Positions 57,450-64,000 of a stretch of 64,000 bases of DNA are shown here, piece by piece. This DNA comes from Dendrolimus kikuchii (lineage: Eukaryota; Arthropoda; Insecta; Lepidoptera; Lasiocampidae), in assembly GCA_019925095.2 (NCBI GenBank), contig CM034412.1, forward strand, positions 13,802,001 through 13,866,000, read 5' to 3'. Positions within the stretch are counted from its first letter, which is position 1; each line of letters begins with the position of its first letter. The position numbers and the translations under genes were made by a program. The notes beneath the pieces are model-generated. The model saw only the letters and a program-made list of their open reading frames with translations, was not told the origin of the DNA and searched no databases.

Positions 57450-57757
57450 TCATGCGCCTGTGGAACAGAGGTAATCGGCCCGGGATACCACGGTCTTTCT
57501 TGCCGCCGCAGTGCCGGCAGATGGTCGCGCCACGCTGCCTTGAATGATGTCTTACGGAGGGCGCTTGCCACCGCTAACGTGCCGGCTTTATTGGAGCCGA
57601 ACGGTATTGCACGTGACGATGGTAGGCGTCCCGACGGAATGACTCTAATTCCTTGGCAGCGTGGCAAGCCTTTGGTGTGGGATGCGACTTGCGTAGACAC
57701 GTTGGCCGCATCCCATTTACCAAATACGTCTAAATCAGCCGGTTCTAAACTGGCGTG
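57450..57757 (+). pseudogene. Fragment of the same mobile-element protein type
   Basis: The plus frame from ~57540 reads [40 protein letters not shown] and [19 protein letters not shown] to a stop. It represents the part that normally lies ~100 residues before the RGNAASLLGT end. Confidence 0.5.
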
Positions 57758-57932
57758 AAAATCCGATTAGACGAGTTCACTATTCAATGCTTTTCATAAG
57801 GAAATTATCTGATATATAAATGTGTAGCAGCGAGAGGTAGAGGTTAAATAATACTTCAAACGGCAGAGAGTAGTATTCAGTATCGAGTGCTGATATGAAC
57901 TGATTCATTTTGTAAACGGTAACCTTAAGTAC

Positions 57933-58260
57933 ATACATACATACATACATAACTTCACGCCAGTTCCCTTGCGGGGTAGGCACGAACAACAGAGCGCGAT
58001 TTAGGCTTATTCTTACACGCCTCACTTGCTTCTTTGACATTCATAACTCTTGTCATGCACGCTCGTCTGTTCTTAAGGCTCCTGACATCACCTTCTGCTA
58101 GTACACGATCAATTTGAGCATGGAAGGTGTGTCGTGGCCTTCCACGACTTCTGCATCCATTCACTTTTGCATTGTATATCTGTTTAGTCATTCTTTCATC
58201 ATGCATTCTTTCCACATGCCCGAACCACCGGAGCATTCCTTTCCTTACCTTCACCACCTT
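57933..58260 (-). mobile_element. ATGT-tailed LINE fragment, 14-bp TSD
   Basis: This antisense copy reads VKVRKGMLRWFGHVERM to ARELA. It is flanked by GTAACCTTAAGTAC at 57919-57932 and 58261-58274, a perfect 14-bp TSD. Confidence 0.92.
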
Positions 58261-58497
58261 GTAACCTTAAGTACAAATATTAAAAAGTTATACAGCTAGT
58301 ACAATATATAGTACAATGCGTGAGCGGCACGGATGATGTGCGAGCAAGATAGAGTACCATTTAAAACTACATTTTAACGGTTTTCAGCGCGGTAATTTAA
58401 CAACTTTTACCTTTGCCACCCGTTGCACCACCATGTCAATTTCAAATTCAAAAGCTTTTATTCAAAATAAGTTCCACTGGAGAACTTTTTGTTATAA

Positions 58498-58700
58498 TAA
58501 TCGGCAGACAAACACACATATTGTATATCCCCAAATTAAGCAAGTTACGCATGTGTTATGGGTGGTATACGATGGACTTCTGTGGGGCCGATCCCAGACA
58601 CCCAGACCATAATAAATAACTCGGAGCCTCTGGGTTGCAGTGAGGTAGACTGGCAAAGGCGTAGCCTGCTCAAGCACAGAGGCCGTCTGGTCTGGTAAAT
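58498..58700 (-). repeat. tRNA-derived SINE (family T)
   Basis: Antisense copy with a ~50-bp internal deletion; inserted in repeat J (58435-58497 and 58701-58850). A degraded piece of the family also lies at 32430-32560. Confidence 0.72.
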
Positions 58701-58857
58701 TTTTGAGGTCATACATATAAGTCAAAATTTAAATATATTTCCTATTCTATGTACACCGTTTCACAACGTGTTATCGGTGTTTAAAGGAAAAGAAGCGGCT
58801 AGAAACTCCTCAGCAACACGTCTAGCTAAAAACAATTATATATGTCTAAAGCATATT

Positions 58858-59145
58858 TGTGCAGGAACGGAGAAAGAACACGATTTCCTGCGGTTGGGCG
58901 GCTTATCGTAAGAGGCGACAAAACAATCTACAGCCAGGTAGTAGGGTATTTGCCCATCTGGATAGGTACTACCCTTGGTTTAGGGTATGCCACCATAAAA
59001 ACCATGAGTTGTGTTCCGGCATTAGTGGCCAGGTTGCAGCATCCCTTAAGAGAGCAGCAGCGCATTTGTCCATAGGCGATGGTAACCACTTTCCATCAGG
59101 TGCGCGGTCTGCCTGTGTGCTGAGCTCAGACAATAAAAAATAAAA
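58858..59145 (+). repeat. SINE-like family S
   Basis: Sense copy; ~25 bp before CATAGGCGATGG are lost. Confidence 0.78.
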
Positions 59146-59629
59146 GAATGGCATACAGTACAGGAACCAGCCTTCTCATGACTTGAAGAGTCGATTCGTT
59201 TGAGAGCCCTTTGTAGAGGCCTCAAAGAAATTTATTAAGAATTTTCTTACATGAGTTTCTCAAATGTCGCTACCTATTTCCGACGAAATAAACCCTTGAA
59301 CAAGTCGCCACATTTTACGATGTAGTAAGCAAAAATTTTGTATTACGTCCCTAAAGTGCTTTGATCGTTGTACGTACGTGTATGGTAAATGGAGCGAGCG
59401 TTATGAAGGCAATAACTCCCGCACTCAATCTTCAATTACTGCTGACAGCGCTCTGGTGATGCTGGCACTGCTATAGATGCTACTATCATATAAAAATATG
59501 CGAGGAGGTGAAGAACAAAATCTCACATTTGCACGTTTTCCAATTTCGGAGAAAACAATAAACAATTTCTTATTTATTTAATACAATGCAAGAAAACTTA
59601 TTTGTATTGTATTCTACTCATAGTCCCTC
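59146..59629. other. No feature recognised
   Basis: No frame or repeat that I can support. Confidence 0.45.
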
Positions 59630-59760
59630 AAGACTATAAGTAGAATACTGAGCCTAGATCACCGTCTTCTATGGGTAAGGTGCCCAGAAGGCTGGCTACG
59701 TTTCCTCGCTGGATCGCCATACTCATCCGTTGGCCGAGGTAAGCACCAATAATGTTCTGA
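59630..59760 (-). pseudogene. Short fragment with RGNVASLLGT motif
   Basis: The minus strand reads IGAYLGQRMSMAIQRGNVAS then LLGTLPIEDGDL and stop. Third fragment of this protein type. Confidence 0.5.
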
Positions 59761-59854
59761 CATAACTACAAAATATATGTTATGTACATATTCAAGAATT
59801 GTAACTAAGAATAAAATATATGTTTACAATCAATAAATTAATAAATAACCTTTC

Positions 59855-60270
59855 CTGTTTATTTGAACTACACAACCACGTATAACACAGGTACCAATAT
59901 AACTAAACACAACCAGTCCCAACGTAATGCACGATTCAATAACACGCGCAAAGTGCGTCACTAAATAGATTACCGAATGTACACAAGTCTTGCTTCGCTT
60001 GTGATTATTGCTCGAGTGCCTCATCTCTCAATTGGGACATTGCTTTATACTGCACGGATGCAATATGTCTGCCCTGCCGCGTGACCGAATTTCCTAGAAT
60101 CAGTCCGACACACCTGGCTTATGACTGCCATAAAAGATTACAATACACAATGGGCTGTTTTTCTAATCACAAAGTAAGCAAAAGAAGTCCAAATGCCGAA
60201 AAGGTAATAAAATGTGTTTCTACAGGGCTGCAGGTGTAAATTTGCCTTTGTCGGCACCTCGGTCGTAACA
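59855..60270 (-). mobile_element. LTR of family L, truncated
   Basis: Antisense copy keeping TTTATACTGCACGGATGCAA and ending CGGTCGTAACA. The left ~25 bp are missing. Confidence 0.75.
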
Positions 60271-60777
60271 ATATATAAGCTTAGCCTATAAATATCCTAC
60301 CTACACATAGCATAAACCTAAAAATAAGAAATCAAACATATAATAATAAAGTCATGTATGATCATGGAATACTTTATGATAATAAAGTCTGCCGTGATCA
60401 CGGCCACTGAAAATCAAATAAATTACTGCGCTTAAAACCGTTAAAACGTAGTTTTATTATGTATACAAATCGCGAACACTTAGAAAATATTATATATATG
60501 TGCTCTGAAAAAAGTAAATGTCTTTTTGAAGTATTATTATAACAATGTTACTTAAATACTAATGCAAATATGTTATTTACTATATTATTAAACAGTGGAT
60601 GTATGGATCTTTAGTTTTACCACCGAAACCATTCAAAACACATCAATCATAATTAAAGCAATTACTAAACAAGTTTAGGCAATCACGGCCTTTAATATTC
60701 CCCACATAGTAAATATTTGATACATGTAATCTAATACATAGTAAATTATCCAAAAAGTCACAGTGCAGGCATCATAG
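60271..60777. other. No feature recognised; left flank of the LTR retrotransposon
   Basis: AT-rich sequence. The true LTR start could lie a little inside this stretch. Confidence 0.45.
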
Positions 60778-61097
60778 TGTGGTGGCGCTGAAGAATATAC
60801 CTGTTTGTAATTTTCTCACTCCCCACCTCGCCATCAAGAAAAATAAATAACTAGGCCCCTTTCCTCCAGACCTGCTTACCTTTGCCTTCCGCTCTGCTGT
60901 ATCAGCATCCAATAGTCTATTAATACACCTACCGTTCCTGCTCCCAGTCAGTCTCGTGTCTCCATTCCTCCGCCGCGCATAATTGCCGGATCGCTGTTTC
61001 TTATTTTCTAAGTTCTAATTAATTTCAATTTTGTATTTTCTTCGTGTGTAAATAAAAAACTTTTTAAAAAAAGTTGTTTTAAAGACCCCGGATAACA
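60778..61097 (+). repeat. Putative 5' LTR of the Ty3/Gypsy element
   Basis: About 320 bp starts TGTGG and ends ATAACA, two bases before the primer-binding site. An AATAAA polyadenylation signal lies near 61051. The right edge is fixed by the PBS. The left edge is a guess from the TG start, because the partner LTR lies outside the window. Confidence 0.55.
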
Positions 61098-61099
61098 AT

Positions 61100-61110
61100 T
61101 GGTGGCAGCG
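61100..61110 (+). other. Primer-binding site, probably tRNA-Leu
   Basis: TGGTGGCAGCG directly follows the LTR. It is complementary to CGCTGCCA plus CCA, which I recall as the 3' end of insect tRNA-Leu (AAG type). Bases after it do not clearly extend the pairing. Confidence 0.55.
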
Positions 61111-61570
61111 TAAAGGGATAATAAATCCCCGGTTAACTCAGTGCTTAAATAACATTTTAAAAAACTGCTTTAAAATTCCACAAATGTGGAAAGTGTAAAA
61201 GTAAATACTTACCAGTTCCTGAAATAACAACTTTCGCTGTATCCTGCTATTATCTGCTGCAAATTTCGGCAAGACGAAAAAACTTACCAATACCGCCGTG
61301 TCATCAGAGCCAGCCGTTAACAGTCTATCATCGAGTGTCTCCCTTCATACTCACTTTCAATCTTCGAGCATCAACATCGTCGCATCCTGTGACCGCTGAT
61401 CCCGTCGTGTCCCGTCTACATACCAGACGCATCGGAATGCGGGCAGTCAAAACATCCGCCGTCTTCGCGATATTGTTGTGAGTGCATAATTTAATCTGTA
61501 AAATAAGGCTCTCTACATCTGTTGGACAATTCGTTAGTCACTCATGATATTTTTATTAATTAATTAAGTA
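61111..61570 (+). other. Untranslated leader of the Ty3/Gypsy element
   Basis: About 460 bp between PBS and gag ATG has no long open frame. It would carry packaging and dimerisation signals, but none can be recognised by eye. Confidence 0.5.
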
Positions 61571-62644
61571 ATGCCCAAATATATGAAAGTAGACGATAAC
61601 AAATTAACCGTAAACTTACCTGCTATAGAAGAAACTCCTGAGGTACAAAAATCTCCACCACCTTCTCCGCGCATTACCAGATCCGCCACAGCAGTCATGT
61701 CAGAGCTCGACTTAAACCTAATCTTCAAATTTATCAAATCCTACGATGGCAATAGAGAAACTTTAAATTCATTTATTATTAATTGCAACAATGCATATGA
61801 ACTAGCTTCGGAAAATCAAAAATCTATACTATTTAAATATATTATTAGCCAACTGCAAGGGAAAGCAGAGGTAGCTTGCTCGATCAAAGAATTCGTCAAC
61901 TGGGAACAGCTTAGAGAATTCCTTAAAGCCCAGTTCGGCGAACAGAAACATTATTCTCACCTCCTCAACGAACTGCAAGAGATTAAACAAAACCCAAATG
62001 AAAATGTCAACAGGTTTTCCCTACGTGTTGAGGCATGCCTCTCGCAGCTACTTACAGAAATAACACTATCTAATACTAAAGCAAAAGAAATCCCGGGTCG
62101 AACAGCTGCAATGGAGGATTTAGCCCTCCATCATTTTCTAATGGGACTAAATCCCCAGATAGCCACGATAGTAAGGTGTAAGAATCCGAAATCCTTAAAT
62201 GATGCTATTAACTATGCTATATCTGAAGAAAAATTAGTGCAGGTGATGTCAAGGCGTCCCACACCTGCATACAACCCAAATCAAGCTCGCCCTTTTCAAC
62301 GTCCAGTAGTTCAACGGCCATTTCAACCTTCCAACAGATTCCCAATTCCCAGAAACACCTACCCTACAGGGCCTACAATTTTTCCAGCATTAATTTGCAG
62401 ATATTGCAAGGCCCCTGGACACACTATTGAAAATTGCCGTAAAAGAGAATACAACAACAGACGATATGGCAATCCAACATGGCCCAACAATAACAACAAT
62501 AATAATAATAATACTCAACCTCGTCCATGGGCTAATCAACCTATTCATACTACCAATACCACTTATAATCAAGGTTTCGATGAAGTTGATAATTATCATT
62601 TAAACGACAACACCCTCCCGTCGGGTACCGCGCGGGAAAATTAA
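61571..62644 (+). CDS. gag: Ty3/Gypsy Gag polyprotein (intact, 357 aa)
   Basis: This is the structural protein of an LTR retrotransposon; it would form cytoplasmic particles and bind the element RNA. Residues ~45-225 form a helical capsid-like domain. It is followed by a proline, arginine and glutamine-rich linker and one CCHC zinc knuckle (C276, C279, H284, C289; CX2CX4HX4C). The tail after the knuckle has a run of nine asparagines (306-314) encoded by an AAT/AAC microsatellite. The ATG is the first in frame after the leader. The stop at 62642-62644 falls inside an overlap with the Pol frame, so Gag-Pol needs a -1 shift. There are no lesions, suggesting a young copy. Confidence 0.88.
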   Translation: MPKYMKVDDNKLTVNLPAIEETPEVQKSPPPSPRITRSATAVMSELDLNLIFKFIKSYDGNRETLNSFIINCNNAYELASENQKSILFKYIISQLQGKAEVACSIKEFVNWEQLREFLKAQFGEQKHYSHLLNELQEIKQNPNENVNRFSLRVEACLSQLLTEITLSNTKAKEIPGRTAAMEDLALHHFLMGLNPQIATIVRCKNPKSLNDAINYAISEEKLVQVMSRRPTPAYNPNQARPFQRPVVQRPFQPSNRFPIPRNTYPTGPTIFPALICRYCKAPGHTIENCRKREYNNRRYGNPTWPNNNNNNNNNTQPRPWANQPIHTTNTTYNQGFDEVDNYHLNDNTLPSGTAREN

Positions 62645-64000
62645 ATGGGAAAATCGGTATTAAAATAAATACTAAATCTACTAAATCCATTGAAAACAAT
62701 TCTAAATCGTGTATTACACACAATACTATTTGTACTAAATCAAATGAAAACAATACTAAATCGTGTGTTACACAAAATACTATTTCTACTAAATCAAATG
62801 AAAACAATACTAAATCGTGTGTTACACAAAATACTATTTCTACTAAATCAAATGAAAACAATACTAAATCGTGTGTTACACAAAATACTATTTCTACTAA
62901 ATCAAATGAAAACAATACTAAATCGTGTGTTACACAAAATACTATTTCTACTAAATCAAATGAAAACAATACTAAATCGTGTGTTACACAAAATACTATT
63001 TCTACTATATCAAATGAAAACAATACTAAATCATGTGTTACACAAAATACTATTTCTGCTAAATCAAATAAAAACAATTCTAAATCTGCAACTCCTTGTT
63101 CAAACCGGGTACCTGAAACAAAAGAAAACATATGTAAAATATATAATATTCAAAATAATACTTCAAAAAAATACTTACGTTTTGTAGAATGCCAGACGTC
63201 TCTTTCTTCCAAACCTCTTAAACTCCTGATTGATAGCGGCGCTTCCATAAGTATTATAAAGATATCCTCCGTCGAACTTGTACCTGAAATAAAAAATGAT
63301 ATCATTTCCTTTTCTGGTCTAGGGGGCTCGAACAACCCTATGAAGTCATTAGGACAAATAAATGCCAGTTTCCACACACTGAAACATCAGTTCCATCTTG
63401 TCCCTGATATAGATTTTCCCTATGATGGAATAGTCGGCAACGACTTCTTTACTACCTACAACTGCAAAATCGATTACCTTGAAGGAAAACTTACTATTTC
63501 TGACATAAAAATTACTCTGAAATTTAATGAACCAATTTACATCATACCTCCAAGAACGGAAACAGTCATAGAAGCCTCGGTACTAAATCCTGAAATTCAA
63601 GAAGGCTTAGTTCTAGACCAAGATCAAATAAATCATCTCCTTATCGCCAACTGTATGGCAAAAGTCAAACCAAATTCTAGAATTAATATTTCTGTCGTAA
63701 ATACATCCGAATTTCCATTACGTATAAATTCAGATCTAAAATTAAAACTTACCCCCTTAGAGGAAGATTCCGTTGACAAAATATACCATATTCCTATCAC
63801 TGATATAAAAACCCAAAATAACATCCTTGACAGAACCGAAGCAGTTATAAAACTATTACGTGTCTCGCACCTAAACGGTGAAGAAACAAACACATTATAC
63901 GACTTATGCTCCGCCTATTCAGATATTTTTCACTTACCTGAAGATAAATTGACCTGTACTGACGCTATACAACATGAAATTCCAACATCCTCAACTGCTC
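62593..64000 (+). CDS. pol: Ty3/Gypsy Pol, 5' part (protease to start of RT), cut by window edge
   Basis: This frame is open from 62593 to the window end, shifted -1 relative to Gag and overlapping it by 52 nt. It starts with a low-complexity serine, threonine and asparagine-rich segment made of a 54-bp repeat (about 62690-63085). A retropepsin follows, with active-site DSGA at 63232-63243 (LLIDSGASISII) and flap and C-terminal marks including IVGNDFF near 63427-63450. The last ~40 codons (YSDIFHLPEDKLTCTDAI) match the region just before the reverse transcriptase domain in the mdg1/17.6-like Gypsy branch. RT, RNase H and integrase should follow outside the window. No classical XXXYYYZ slippery heptamer is in phase; the GGGAAAA run at 62634-62640 lies in the overlap but out of phase. 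Confidence 0.85.
62690..63085 (+). repeat. 54-bp in-frame VNTR in Pol
   Basis: About seven head-to-tail 54-bp units each encode 18 residues around SCVTQNTISTKSNE. Central units are almost identical and the edge units have drifted. Because 54 is divisible by three and the unit lacks stops in three frames, it also produces long spurious frames on both strands. Confidence 0.93.

Noticed and set aside
62550..63131. 193-codon minus-strand repeat protein (LVEIVFCVTHDLVLFSFD units)
   Set aside because: Antisense by-product of the in-frame VNTR, opposite to intact Gag-Pol coding.
62690..63187. 165-codon plus-strand frame over the Pol VNTR
   Set aside because: The 54-bp repeat keeps several frames open; only the frame continuing into DSGA protease is coherent.

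Overview
The window reads as nuclear DNA of a moth or butterfly (Lepidoptera). This is inferred from the only intact host gene, an insect odorant receptor of lepidopteran type, and from a dense AT-rich mix of non-LTR 3' ends, CTAG-ended Helitrons, tRNA-derived SINEs and TIR elements. No bacterial-style gene organisation is present. Nearly all other reading frames are pieces of mobile elements.

The odorant receptor lies on the minus strand between 42632 and 32294. Five exons (42632-41917, 37956-37857, 37688-37581, 33143-32988, 32347-32294) join through GT/AG junctions into one uninterrupted 377-residue frame. Its introns carry most of the unusual structure: a ~25-copy satellite of 49-bp palindromic units, a 31-bp minisatellite, a triplicated 236-bp module, a solo-LTR-like insertion, and LINEs nested in a Helitron.

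Left of the gene (1-32000) is a repeat field. It holds a Tc1/mariner-like element (4988-5803), Helitrons (6055, 6857, 13605, 14768, a head-to-tail pair at 22311-22723, 23847), two clean solo LTRs (10746-11023, 27794-28224), an hAT-like element (18136-19291), and many copies of a ~300-bp SINE-like family and of a 5'-truncated LINE with ATGT tails. Right of the gene (43000-60700) are more of the same, plus a jockey-like reverse transcriptase pseudogene (51380-52549), a Harbinger-like remnant and a LINE flanked by long inverted arms (56163-57118).

The right edge (about 60778-64000) is the 5' part of a Ty3/Gypsy-type LTR retrotransposon. It has a 5' LTR, a primer-binding site matching tRNA-Leu, an intact 357-residue Gag with a CCHC knuckle, and a Pol frame shifted by -1 that is open to the window edge. 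Pol carries an in-frame 54-bp VNTR just before its DSGA protease. This is the only other apparently intact coding unit.

I found no undescribed multi-gene system. The best leads are the receptor gene model, the palindromic intronic satellite with an emerging dimeric repeat, the Helitron pair with its empty site in the same window, and the Pol VNTR.
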